A stretch of 64,000 nt of DNA from CAVSRC01 sp963782045 (GTDB lineage Bacteria; Pseudomonadota; Alphaproteobacteria; Rhizobiales; Kaistiaceae): assembly GCA_963782045.1 (NCBI GenBank), contig CAWAIR010000018.1, forward strand, positions 248,001 to 312,000. Direction: 5' to 3'. Under the pieces are notes generated by a model. It had not been told where the DNA came from, made no database searches, and saw only the letters and a program-made list of their open reading frames with translations. Position numbers and translations under genes: made by a program. Each line of letters starts with the position of its first letter. The first letter of the stretch is position 1. Shown here piece by piece: positions 20,783 through 29,632 of the stretch.

Positions 20783-21274
20783 CGGCCAACCGTTCCGCCG
20801 TTTGCCCGATGCCCCGTTCGACGGGGCGTAATCGGCCGCAGCCCTTGCATACCAGTCGAGAAAGAAGGCCTCGGCTTCGTCGAGATGCGCCTTTGCCTCG
20901 GTGCTCAGCCCTTCCTTGACCTCGCCATAGTCCCAGCCGGCAATGCCGAGCATGAAAGCCGGCGGTTCCCGCCCATATAGGGTCTTGGCAAGGGTCAGCA
21001 CCGCCTGCGGGCTCAGCTCGTGGCTGCCCATGCCGGTCGCCCCGCTCGCCGTGACCGGCGCGAAGGAAAACGAGCCCTCCGCACCGATCTCGGCATCGGC
21101 GAAAATCACCAGATCGGCTTCGGAGGCGGCCAGGGCATGATCGACGGTCAACTGGTAGTCGATGTCGATCTCGAGACCCGCGGGGGCCGCCCGCTCGATC
21201 CGCTCGGCAAAGACGGGACCAAGGCCGTCGTCGCCGCGGCCCTGGTTGCCGAAACCGATGAGGAGCGCGGCCAT
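20775..21274 (-). CDS. hoxW: Hydrogenase large-subunit maturation protease HoxW (probable 3' frameshift)
   Basis: This HyaD/HoxW-type endopeptidase removes the C-terminal extension of HoxH after nickel insertion. The start MAALLIGFGNQGRGDDGLG carries the family GNxxRGDDG motif with the metal-binding Asp, and SHELSPQAVLTLAK and FMLGIAGWDYGEVKEGL are also typical. As written, the frame does not stop and fuses to HypA (20441-21274, 277 residues). One base restored between about 20800 and 20840 would end the protein with ERLADA at the TGA at 20775. A true HoxW-HypA fusion cannot be excluded but is less likely given the frameshifts all around. Confidence 0.85.
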
Positions 21275-21277
21275 GAC

Positions 21278-22722
21278 TTAGGCCGCCTCTGTCTCGCGCT
21301 TGTCGATCACGTTGCCGGCGGCATCCTGGATCTCGACCGAAAGCGGCATCTGCCCGAGCGCGTGCGTCGCGCAGCACAGGCACGGGTCGTAGGCCCGGAT
21401 CGCCACCTCGATGTGGTTGAGCATGCCTTCGGTGATCTTCTCGTGACCGGAGAGGTGCTTGACCGCGACGTCCTTGACGGCGCGGTTCATGCCCTCGTTG
21501 TTGTGCGTCGTCGACACGATCAGGTTGCAGTAGGTGACCTGGTCGTGCTCGTCGACCTTGTAGTGGTGGATGAGGTTGCCGCGCGGCGCCTCGATCACGC
21601 CAATGCCTTCCTCGCGCCGGTCGCCCTTGGCGACGAGATCGGTGCCCTGCAGGTCCGGATCGTTGAGCAGCTCGCGGATCTTCTCGATGCAGTGCAGCAC
21701 CTCGATCATGCGGGCCCAGTGATTGCCGAGCGAGGTGGTGTTGGGCTTGCCGTCGGTCACGGCGCGCAGTTCGTTGAGCGCGGCGTTGGCCAGCGGCGTG
21801 TCGATGAAATCGACATTGTTCAGGCGCGCCAGCGGGCCGACACGGTACCAGCCGGTCTCCGGGGTCATTTCCTTGTAGTAGGGGAATTTCATGTAGGACC
21901 AGGACCGCACGTCCTCGATCACATAGTTGTAGTAGTCCTTGTTGGGCACCTTGATCGACGAGGATGTTCCCGTCGGGATCCTTCAGCCGGAACTTGCCGT
22001 TATAAAGTCGAGTGCGCCGTCGTCGCGGACGATCGACATGTAGTTCGACGGGAAGGACGCGAAGCTGTTGACCAGCTCCAGATGGTCGAGCGTGTAGTCC
22101 TTGGCCAGCGCCACCGCGTCCTCGACCCATTGGGTCATCGTGTCGATGTCCTTGAGGAAGGCGTCGCGCTTGTGCGATCGGGCAGGTTGTGGTTGATGCC
22201 GCCGGGAATCGCGCCGGTGCCATGCACCTTCTTGCCGGCGGTGGCCTCGATGATTTCCTGCCCGTATTTGCGCATCATCACGGCGCGGCGGCCGAGCTCG
22301 GGATTCTCCTTGAGGATCTCGAAGACGTTGCGCTTGGCCGCCGGAGCGTCGAAGCCGAACAGCAGGTCCGGCGCCGCCAGGTGGAAGAAGTGCAGCACGT
22401 GGCTCTGCATCACCTGGCCGTAATGCATCAGGCGGCGCATCTTCTCGGCGGTCGGCGGCAGCTCGTCGACGCCGACGATCATGTCCATCGCCTTGGCGGC
22501 GGCGAGGTGGTGGCTCACCGGGCAGATGCCGCACAGGCGCTGCACGATGACCGGGACTTCCCACAGCAGACGGCCGCGGATGAACCGCTCGAAGCCGCGG
22601 AACTCGACGATGTGCAGCCGCGCTTCCTCGACCTCGTTGTCTTCGTTCATGTGGATGGTGACCTTGCCGTGTCCTTCGACACGGGTCACCGGATGGATTT
22701 CGATCAGTCTGGGTTCGGCCAT
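21278..22722 (-). pseudogene. hoxH: NAD-linked [NiFe] hydrogenase large subunit HoxH (three frameshifts)
   Basis: The catalytic subunit carries the NiFe site. The start MAEPRLIEIHPVTRVEGHG, the L1 motif RLCGICPVSHHLAAAKAMD and the L2 motif YDPCLCCATH are all conserved. The extension after that His (ALGQMPLSVEI..., about 27 residues) is the part expected to be cleaved by HoxW. Frame changes occur near 22180 and 22003 (one base missing each) and 21957 (one extra base or two missing), with no stops in the reconstructed reading. L2 and the operon order place it in group 3d (bidirectional, NAD-reducing). As written, the subunit could not be made whole. Confidence 0.92.
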
Positions 22723-22733
22723 TTTTCTTATTC

Positions 22734-23305
22734 CTAGTCGAACTTGATCAGTTCGCGCTCGAAGCCGCGGAACTTGCCGGTCAGAAGGCCGGCGAGCGTG
22801 TTGAAGATGATGTCGCCGCTCGGGGCCGCAACCCGGGATGTTGTAGTCGATCTCGACCACTTCCGAGCAGGGATAGACCTGGTCGAGCAACAGCGGCAGG
22901 GCCGGATCGTTCGGAACCTGGTGCGTCGTCGTTGCGGATGTATTTGCCGGTGATGTAGGCCTCTTCGAGGCATTCGAGCAGAGGATTGTCCGAATGCATC
23001 ACGGCATTCCTGAGGGCCGGCAGGCCGCCCATGATGGCGCATTGCCCGATGGCGATGAGCACGTCGCAATTGCGGCGGAATTCCCGCAGCGTGTAGACGT
23101 TCTCTTCGTTGCAGCAGCCGCCCTCGACGATGCCGATGTCGCAGCGCTGGGTGAACTTCTTGATGTCGTTCAGCGGCGAACGGTCGAACTCGACCAGCTT
23201 CATCAGTTCGATCAGCCGCTCGTCGATGTCGAGCAGGGCCATGTGGCAGCCGAAGCATCCGGCCAGCGAAGCGGTGGCGATCCGCGCCTTTCTCAGTTCA
23301 GGCAT
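22734..23305 (-). pseudogene. hoxY: NAD-linked [NiFe] hydrogenase small subunit HoxY (two frameshifts)
   Basis: HoxY holds the proximal [4Fe-4S] cluster next to HoxH. The start MPELRKARIATASLAGCFGCHM shows the CxxC pair. EGGCCNEENV and IGQCAIMGGLPALRN follow, and in shifted frames DQVYPCSEVVEIDY, NIPGCGP and SGDIIFNTLAGLL. The two shifts, each one extra base, are near 22920 and 22826. The start overlaps the hoxU stop by 8 bases and the stop is 11 bases before hoxH. Confidence 0.92.
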
Positions 23306-24044
23306 GCCGCTTCTCCTCGATCTCGTGGCCGATCAGGCCCTTGTCGAACTCGCGCTCGCCGATCGGAATGGTGAAGCCTTCGCGCTTGCGGATGATGCAG
23401 CCGACCGGGCAGACCTCCGCCGAAATGGCGTGGTCGGTCACCTCGGCTTCGGTATGGGCCAGGTCGCTGCCGTTGACGGCGACGCGGCGGTGGATGCCGC
23501 GGCCGACATAGCCGAACAGGCCCTTGCCATCGACGTCCTGCGAGGCGCGGATGCAGCGGCCGCAGGAAATGCAGCGATTGGTGTCCAGCGCGATGTCGGG
23601 ATGGCTGGCGTCGAGGTCGCGGTTGGGTTCCAGATACGGGAACTTGGTCGGCTCGGTCATGTCGAGCCGATAGGCCATGGCCTGCAATTCGCAATTGCCG
23701 CTGGCTTCGCACATCGGGCACAGGTGGTTGCCCTCGTGGAAGAGCATCTCGACCAGATCGCGCCGCAGCTTGTTGAGATAGGGCGTTTCCGACTCGACGT
23801 TGGTGCCCGGGTTGGCCGGCTGGGTGCAGGCCGAAACGCTGCGTCCGCCGACCTTGACCGTGCACACGCGGCACGAACCCTGGTGCCTCAGGCCCTCGTG
23901 ATCGCACAGGCGCGGGATGTAGATACCGGCATCGTCAGCGGCTTCCATGATGGTCTGGCCGGGCTGCGCCCGCACCTCGATGCCATCGATGGTGAAGATG
24001 AATGTTGTGTCGCGCCTTGTGCCGCTGTCGCTGATCGCATTCAT
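23298..24044 (-). CDS. hoxU: NAD-linked [NiFe] hydrogenase diaphorase Fe-S subunit HoxU
   Basis: HoxU (248 residues) corresponds to the N-terminal part of NuoG and links the flavoprotein HoxF to HoxY. A plant-type [2Fe-2S] domain (CDHEGLRHQGSCRVC, ACTQP) is followed by a His/Cys cluster (HEGNHLCPMCEASGNCELQ) and two [4Fe-4S] motifs (CISCGRCIRAS, CPVGCI). The gene is fully intact. Its ATG overlaps the hoxF stop in an ATGA arrangement. The downstream hoxY overlaps it too, so translation through the operon is probably coupled. Confidence 0.96.
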   Translation of the reverse strand: MNAISDSGTRRDTTFIFTIDGIEVRAQPGQTIMEAADDAGIYIPRLCDHEGLRHQGSCRVCTVKVGGRSVSACTQPANPGTNVESETPYLNKLRRDLVEMLFHEGNHLCPMCEASGNCELQAMAYRLDMTEPTKFPYLEPNRDLDASHPDIALDTNRCISCGRCIRASQDVDGKGLFGYVGRGIHRRVAVNGSDLAHTEAEVTDHAISAEVCPVGCIIRKREGFTIPIGEREFDKGLIGHEIEEKRHA

Positions 24045-25912
24045 TGGCTGTAGTCCTTGTCGAAGATATAAGAGCGACGCTTGGCGATCTTGCGCGCCCC
24101 GTCGATCGCCGCCTGGATGTCGAACGTGTCCCGAATGCCGTCCTTGGTCGGCTTGGTCATGGTCGAATAGATCAGCGGGAAACTGTGGAGGGTGGTCAGA
24201 ACCGGGTTCGGCGCCGTGATGCCGAGACCGCAGCGGCTGGTCTCGATGATCGTCGGCGCTGAGGTCGCGGAGGTACTCGATATCCTCCGGATTGGCGAGG
24301 CCCTTGCGGAACTTGGCGATGGCCTTCTGCAGGAAGACATTGCCGACCCGGCACGGCGTGCAGTAGCCGCAGCTCTCGTGCACGAAGAACGACATGTAGT
24401 ATTCGACGATCTCGAGGATGTTGCGGGCGTTGTTGAAGATGATGACGGCACCGCCGGTCGCCAGGTCGTCGAAGGTCAGCCTGCGGTCGAAGCGGTCGCG
24501 GCCGATCATGGTTCCGCTCGGACCGCCGACCTGCACCGCGGCGGCTTCCTCGCCGCCCACGATGCTCGAGCAGCTCCCAGATGGTGTGGCCGTAGGGCAG
24601 CTCGTAGATGCCCGGATTGAGGCAATCGCCGCTGATCGAGAACAGCTTGGTGCCGTGGCTGCCCTCGACGCCCATGTCGAAGAACCACTTGGCGCCCCTG
24701 TCGAGGATCCTGCGCGGCGTGGCAGAACGTCTCGACGTTGTTGACGACGGTGGGATAGCCGAGATAGCCGCGGGTGACGGGGAACGGCGGGCGGGTCTTG
24801 GGTTCGCCGGGCAGACCCTCGCAGGAGGAGATCAGCGCGCCTTCCTCGCCGCAGACATAGGCACCGGCGCCGAGCTGGATGCGGATGTCGAAGTTGAAGC
24901 CCCTGACACCCATGATGTCCTTGCCCAGGGTGCCGTCGGCCCGGCGCTGCTCGAGCACCTCCTCGATCAGCGGGCGCAGATAGACGTATTCGCCCCTCAG
25001 ATAGATGATGCCTTCCTTGGCGCCGATGGCGCGGGCGGCAATCGTCATGCCCTCGACGACCAGATGCGGCCGCTCGGTCAGCAGCACGCGGTCCTTGAAG
25101 GTTCCGGGCTCGCCCTCGTCGGCGTTGCAGATGATGAAACGCCGCTCGATCTCACCGCCAGCGGCGAAGCGCCACTTGCGGCCGGTGACGAAACCGGCGC
25201 CGCCGCAACCGCGCAAGCCGCTCTCTTCGACCGTGTTCATGATCTGGGTCGGCGTGATGCTGACCGCCTTCTTCAGGCCGGCATCCATCGGCGCCGGGCC
25301 GAGCAGGACCTCGCCGGCATGGCGGATGTTGTTGGTGACCATGCGCGTCGCCCGCTCATGCGGCGAGGACGGGGTGAAGCCGGGGACCGCGATCTTCTCC
25401 GGGCTTTCGCCGGCCTTGAGGGCTCTGGCCACCTCGCGCGCCTTCTGCGCGGTCAGCCTGGTGACCACGACGTCGTTGATCATCGCCGCCGGAGCCTGGT
25501 CGCACATGCCGATGCATGGCGTGTATTCCAGGGAGAAGTCGCCGTCAGCCGAAGTCTCGCCGACCGTGATGCCGAGCTCCTTCTCGAACTCGGCGGTCAC
25601 CGCATCGAGCCCGGCGAAGCGGTCGATGATATCGTCGCAGAGGCGGATCGTCACCCTGCCCTTCGGCGTCAGCGAGAAGAAGGTATAGAAGCTTGCCACG
25701 CCTTCGACCTGGATGCGCGACAAGCCGGTCGCCTCGGCGATCGCCTCCATGGTTTCAGGCGCGATCCAATGGTAGCGGTCCTGAATGGTGTGCAGGATGT
25801 CCATCATCCTGTGACGGTCGTTGCCGTATTCCGCGCATATCGCGAGAACCTCCGGTGTGGGAGCCGGGGGAACGTTGACGGCGTGGGCGGATTGCGAGTT
25901 TCTACCAACCAT
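24041..25912 (-). pseudogene. hoxF: NAD-linked [NiFe] hydrogenase diaphorase flavoprotein HoxF (three frameshifts)
   Basis: HoxF binds NAD and FMN. About residues 1-150 are a NuoE-like thioredoxin-fold domain (DRYHWIAPETMEAIAEATG, CIGMCDQAPA). The NuoF part has ESGLRGCGGAGFVTGRKW, CNADEGEPGTFKDR, GAGAYVCGEEGALI and, further on, ESCGYCTPCRVGN and ETSRCGLG. One extra base each near 24711, 24561 and 24252 breaks the frame. Joined, the protein would have about 622 residues, the normal HoxF size. It is the first gene of the operon, and about 0.9 kb of noncoding DNA lies upstream. Confidence 0.92.
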
Positions 25913-26818
25913 ATCTTTCTTCCATCTCCGCTTGGAGACAATCGGTTCTTGCGGTTTCGATCGGCGCGCCGATCATGACGACACGGCCCCCAGCGGCGAC
26001 TGCCGCCAGTGTACACGCGCGCACAGCGAAGACGGCGCCGCTTTCGCGCCCTCCCTCTTCGACGATGGCCGGATCGTGCCACAGACCCGATACTTGGCGG
26101 AGCCCGTGGCGGCGGAACGGGAGTCCAGCGTCTTCCGCGCAAAAATCGCCGAATGATCGCTGGCCACCAGTATCCTCGTACACTTGATGTCGCCCACCAA
26201 ACTGGCGGGCATGCTGCACACCGTTGGGTGGGCGCTGGAAATATTCCATGGTTTGCAGGCCGCGGAAACCCCTCGTGCAAGCTTAATAGTTGGCGGATTC
26301 CTGGTGAAATCGAGATAATGCTTGACATGGATCAACGCCGGGGGCGGGCAGTCTTGCGGGTTTCCGCACATCGCGAAGTAATATTCAATAATCGATATGT
26401 TTTGCTCTATGGCGGCGGGCTGCGGTTTTGGCGAAGGCCCGTGCGACTCGGGTTGTTGCACGCCCTGCGCACAACGGCAGAGGCTTGCCGCGCGTGCCGC
26501 TGGCGGGGGGAATCGACCGACAGGAGGTTCGCTTCTCCCTTTGTCGTGGCGCAAAATAGGACTGCCCCCTCGGAAGCATTCCAATGTACTGACGGCAAAC
26601 CGTGGCGAATTTGAAGCGCTGGCCACGGCAGCGGCGGAATCCCGATCCGTGGCGCCCGGATGCTGGCGGCTTCTTGCGGGGCGGGCGCGACCTATATGCC
26701 CGGCTCGGCGCTTCGAATGCCGCGTTCGATTTGCGCTGGATCACGGTTTGATGAGGGTTTGGTGGGGTAGGAAGGGGGCTGAAGTGATCTGCCAGGGAAG
26801 AATCCGAGGCTCAGCCGC
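25913..26818. other. Divergent control region between hoxF and the first synthetase-GNAT gene
   Basis: About 900 bases separate the divergent start codons at 25912 and 26819. Several short ORFs cross the region in both directions, but none resembles a known family. One (25902-26249, minus) overlaps the hoxF start and is unrecognised. An FNR-like box is at 26322-26335. AT-rich stretches around 26280-26405 (cttaatag, aataatgcttgac, aatattcaataatcgatatg) stand out from the GC-rich background and are candidate promoter DNA. The last 97 bases belong to the direct repeat. Confidence 0.6.
26322..26335. promoter_or_regulatory. FNR/FixK-type binding site
   Basis: The 14-base sequence ttgacatggatcaa fits the consensus TTGAY-N4-RTCAA for the CRP/FNR-family oxygen regulators FNR, Anr and FixK. 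It lies 410 bases from the hoxF start and 484 bases from the start of the synthetase-GNAT gene, inside an AT-rich patch. Its position in the shared control region suggests low-oxygen induction of one or both transcripts. The distance to any transcription start is unknown. Confidence 0.6.
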
Positions 26819-29515
26819 ATGACCATCCGTAATCTCGAATATGCCTTCCGCGCCCGCTCGGTAGCCATCATCGGCGCGTCGCCGCGGGAAGGCTCCGTCG
26901 GCCTGTTCGTCACCCGCAACGTGCGCGACGCCGGCTTCAAGGGCCCGATCTGGCCGGTCAATCCCAAGCACGATTCGATCTACGGGCTGCAGTGCTTCCC
27001 CGACATCGCCTCGCTGCCGGCAGCCCCCGACCTCGCCGTGGTGGCGACCCCGGCCAAGACCGTGCCCGCCATCATCGCCGAGCTCGGCCAGCGCGGCACC
27101 CGCGCCGCCATGGTGCTGACCGCCGGCCTGACCCGCGAGAGCGGCCTGCGCCAACTGATGCTGGATGCCGCCAAGCCGCACATGCTGCGCATCCTCGGGC
27201 CCAACAGCCTCGGCCTGTTCGTTCCCGGCATCGGCCTCAACGCCAGCTTCGCCCATATCGCTCCGCAGCCCGGCAAGCTCGCCTTCCTGTCGCAGTCGGG
27301 GGCGCTCGCCTCCGCCGTGCTCGACTGGGCGGTCGACCGCAAAATAGGCTTCTCCAACGTCGTCTCGCTCGGCGACATGGCCGACGTCGACGTCGCCGAC
27401 ATGCTCGACCTGCTCGCCACCGACAGCAACACGCGCGCCATCCTTCTCTACCTCGAGACGATCTACAACACGCGCAAGTTCATGTCGGCGGCGCGCTCCG
27501 CCGCGCGCATGAAGCCGATCATCGTCATCAAGGCCGGCCGCCATGCCGCCGGCGCCAAGGCCGCCGCCACCCATACCGGGGCGCTCGCCGGCAGCGACGG
27601 TGCCGCTGCCGCCGCCTTCCGCCGTGCCGGCCTGTTGCGCGTCACCGACCTCGAAGAGCTGTTCGAGGCCGCCGAGACGCTCGCCCGCTTCTCGCCGATC
27701 GAGCGCGGCCGCCTGGGCATCGTCACCAATGGCGGCGGTGCTGGCGTTCTGGCGATCGACCGGATGATCGACTACGGCGGCGAGATCGCCCCGATCGCCC
27801 AGGCGACGCTTGACGCTCTCGACAAGGTGCTGCCGGCGACCTGGTCGAAGGCCAACCCGGTCGACATCATCGGCGATGCCGGGCCGGAGCGCTACCGGGC
27901 GGCGATCGAGGGGGTGTTCAACGACGACAACGTCGATGCCCTGCTGGTCATGGCCTGCCCGACGGCTCTCGCCTCGCCCACCGGCTCGGCCCAGGCGGTG
28001 GCGGACACCGTGCGCGACATCGACGCCAAGCATCCGCCGCGCTTCAAGCCGATCCTCACCTGCTGGCTCGGCGAGCACGACGCCGGCCCCGCCCGCGCCA
28101 TCCTGCGCGAAGCGGGTGTGGCCACCTACGAGACTCCGTCCGAGGCGGTGCGTGCCCTCACCTATCTCACCGGCTACAGCGCCGCCCAGCGCGAGCTGAT
28201 GCAGACGCCGCCCTCGGCGCCGCAGGTGCCCACCGACGTCGCCGCCGCCCGCAAGCTGTTCCGCGAGGTGGCCGCCGACGGTCGCACCACGCTGACCGAG
28301 CCGGAGGCCAAGGCGGCGCTCGCCGCCTTCGGCGTGCCGGTGGTCGAGACGCTGGTCGCCCACGACGTCAAGCAGGCCGAGACCATCGCGGCCGATCTGC
28401 TCACCCGCAACCCGGCGGTGGCGGTCAAGCTCTTGTCGCGCGACATCAGCCACAAGTCGGACGTCGGCGGCGTCGTCCTCGGCATCCGCACGCCGCAGGC
28501 GGCGGCCAGTGCCGCCCAGGGCATTTTGGACCGCGTCGCCGCCAAGGCCCCCGACGCCGCCATCGAGGGCTTCACCGTCCAGGCGATGATCTCGCGGCCG
28601 GCCGCCCACGAACTGATTGTCGGCATCGGCGAGGACCCGCTGTTCGGCCCGATCATCCTGTTCGGCGCCGGCGGCACCTCGGTCGAGGTGGTCGCCGACA
28701 CCGCCGTCGGCCTGCCGCCGCTCGACATGAAGCTGGCCTGCGACCTGATGAACCAGACGCGCATCTCCAAGCTGCTCGCCGGCTATCGCGACCGGCCGCC
28801 GGCCGACCTCGACGCCATCGCCCGCGCCCTCATCCAGGTCTCGCAGATGGTCATCGACTGCCCGGAGATCGCCTCGCTCGACATCAACCCACTGCTCGCC
28901 GACCAGAGCGGCGCCGTCGTCCTCGACGCCCGCATCGTCATCGATCCGGAGCGGCTGGACGAGGTGGCGCCCAACCAGCGCCTGTCGATCCGGCCCTATC
29001 CCAGCGAATGGGAGAAGCGGCTGGTAACCAGCGGCGGTAGCGACGTCTTTCTGCGGCCGATCCGCCCGGACGATGCGCGGCTCTATCCCGACTTCTTCGC
29101 CAAGATCGACAACCGCGACATCCGCCTGAGATTCCTGGCGCCGCGCAAGGAGTTCGGCCACGAGTTCCTCGCCCGCATGACCCAGATCGACTATGCTCGC
29201 GAGATGGCCTTCGTCGCCATCGACCCGGACAGCAAGGCCCTGCTCGGCGTGTCGCGCATCATCGCCGACCCGGACTACACGCACGCCGAATACGGCGTGC
29301 TCGTACGCACCGACATGCAGGGCCGCGGCATCGGCTGGGCGCTGATGGAGCAGTTGCTCGCCTACGCCCGCTCCGAGGAGCTGTCGATCGTCGAAGGCGA
29401 GGTGCTCTCCGAGAACAGCGAGATGCTGCTCATGTGCCGCGAAATGGGCTTCGCCGTCCATCCCGACCCCGAAGACCCAGGCTGCTACAAGGTCCACATC
29501 AATCTCGAAAGGCCG
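26722..29515 (+). repeat. Direct repeat copy 1 (about 2.79 kb)
   Basis: The segment from gcgttcgatttgcgctgg to aatctcgaaaggccg recurs almost unchanged at 36351-39144, with a constant offset of 9629 bases. It contains 97 bases of 5' leader and nearly all of the synthetase-GNAT gene. The scattered differences are concentrated in a short patch near 29020-29045 (RLVTSGGSDVF against QIVTSGKVSVF). The copies are therefore real and slightly diverged, not a collapsed or duplicated contig. Confidence 0.92.
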
Positions 29516-29545
29516 CCGCGGGCCAAGCCATCAGCCGCCGAATAG
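26819..29545 (+). CDS. ADP-forming acyl/acetyl-CoA synthetase fused to GNAT (PatZ/YfiQ-like), copy 1
   Basis: This 908-residue protein has the PatZ/YfiQ layout: CoA-binding domain (SVAIIGASPREGSVG, residues 14-28), succinyl-CoA-ligase-like domain, ATP-grasp domain (about 480-700) and a C-terminal GNAT acetyltransferase (VFLRPIRPDDARLYP, GRGIG motif). His252 in THTGALAGSDG occupies the place of the phosphorylated His of acetyl-CoA synthetase (ADP-forming). By recall, enteric Pat proteins have lost that His. This enzyme may therefore still make acetate and ATP from acetyl-CoA, as well as acetylate proteins. It is divergent from hoxF and followed by a terminator hairpin. Confidence 0.9.
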   Translation: MTIRNLEYAFRARSVAIIGASPREGSVGLFVTRNVRDAGFKGPIWPVNPKHDSIYGLQCFPDIASLPAAPDLAVVATPAKTVPAIIAELGQRGTRAAMVLTAGLTRESGLRQLMLDAAKPHMLRILGPNSLGLFVPGIGLNASFAHIAPQPGKLAFLSQSGALASAVLDWAVDRKIGFSNVVSLGDMADVDVADMLDLLATDSNTRAILLYLETIYNTRKFMSAARSAARMKPIIVIKAGRHAAGAKAAATHTGALAGSDGAAAAAFRRAGLLRVTDLEELFEAAETLARFSPIERGRLGIVTNGGGAGVLAIDRMIDYGGEIAPIAQATLDALDKVLPATWSKANPVDIIGDAGPERYRAAIEGVFNDDNVDALLVMACPTALASPTGSAQAVADTVRDIDAKHPPRFKPILTCWLGEHDAGPARAILREAGVATYETPSEAVRALTYLTGYSAAQRELMQTPPSAPQVPTDVAAARKLFREVAADGRTTLTEPEAKAALAAFGVPVVETLVAHDVKQAETIAADLLTRNPAVAVKLLSRDISHKSDVGGVVLGIRTPQAAASAAQGILDRVAAKAPDAAIEGFTVQAMISRPAAHELIVGIGEDPLFGPIILFGAGGTSVEVVADTAVGLPPLDMKLACDLMNQTRISKLLAGYRDRPPADLDAIARALIQVSQMVIDCPEIASLDINPLLADQSGAVVLDARIVIDPERLDEVAPNQRLSIRPYPSEWEKRLVTSGGSDVFLRPIRPDDARLYPDFFAKIDNRDIRLRFLAPRKEFGHEFLARMTQIDYAREMAFVAIDPDSKALLGVSRIIADPDYTHAEYGVLVRTDMQGRGIGWALMEQLLAYARSEELSIVEGEVLSENSEMLLMCREMGFAVHPDPEDPGCYKVHINLERPPRAKPSAAE

Positions 29546-29569
29546 CATTCGCCGGGCAAAGCAACGAGG

Positions 29570-29600
29570 AGCCCTCCCGCCTCGGGGCGGCTTCTTCTTT
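29570..29600 (+). terminator. Rho-independent terminator after synthetase-GNAT copy 1
   Basis: An imperfect stem agccctccc/ggggcggct with loop gcctc (29570-29592) is followed directly by tcttcttt. The first synthetase gene ends 25 bases upstream. The convergent ABC ATPase gene ends at 29633, so the hairpin may serve both, although the T-rich tail favours the plus strand. Confidence 0.6.
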
Positions 29601-29632
29601 CAGGCGCACGGCCGGGCCCCGGCCGAAACGGA

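Noticed and set aside
14785..25912. Programmed ribosomal frameshifting as the reason for the many frame changes in hox/hyp
   Set aside because: Sites differ in sequence, go in both directions, lack slippery heptamers, and related organisms encode these proteins in single frames.
26397..26822. Plus-strand ORF of 141 codons ahead of the synthetase-GNAT gene
   Set aside because: No recognisable family, atypical composition, and it ends across the real start codon inside the repeat leader.
26741..29497. A 918-codon minus-strand ORF opposite the synthetase-GNAT gene (and its twin at 36370-39186)
   Set aside because: Shadow frame of the plus-strand gene. The plus frame has coherent enzyme domains, the minus one only low-complexity His/Gly/Arg sequence.
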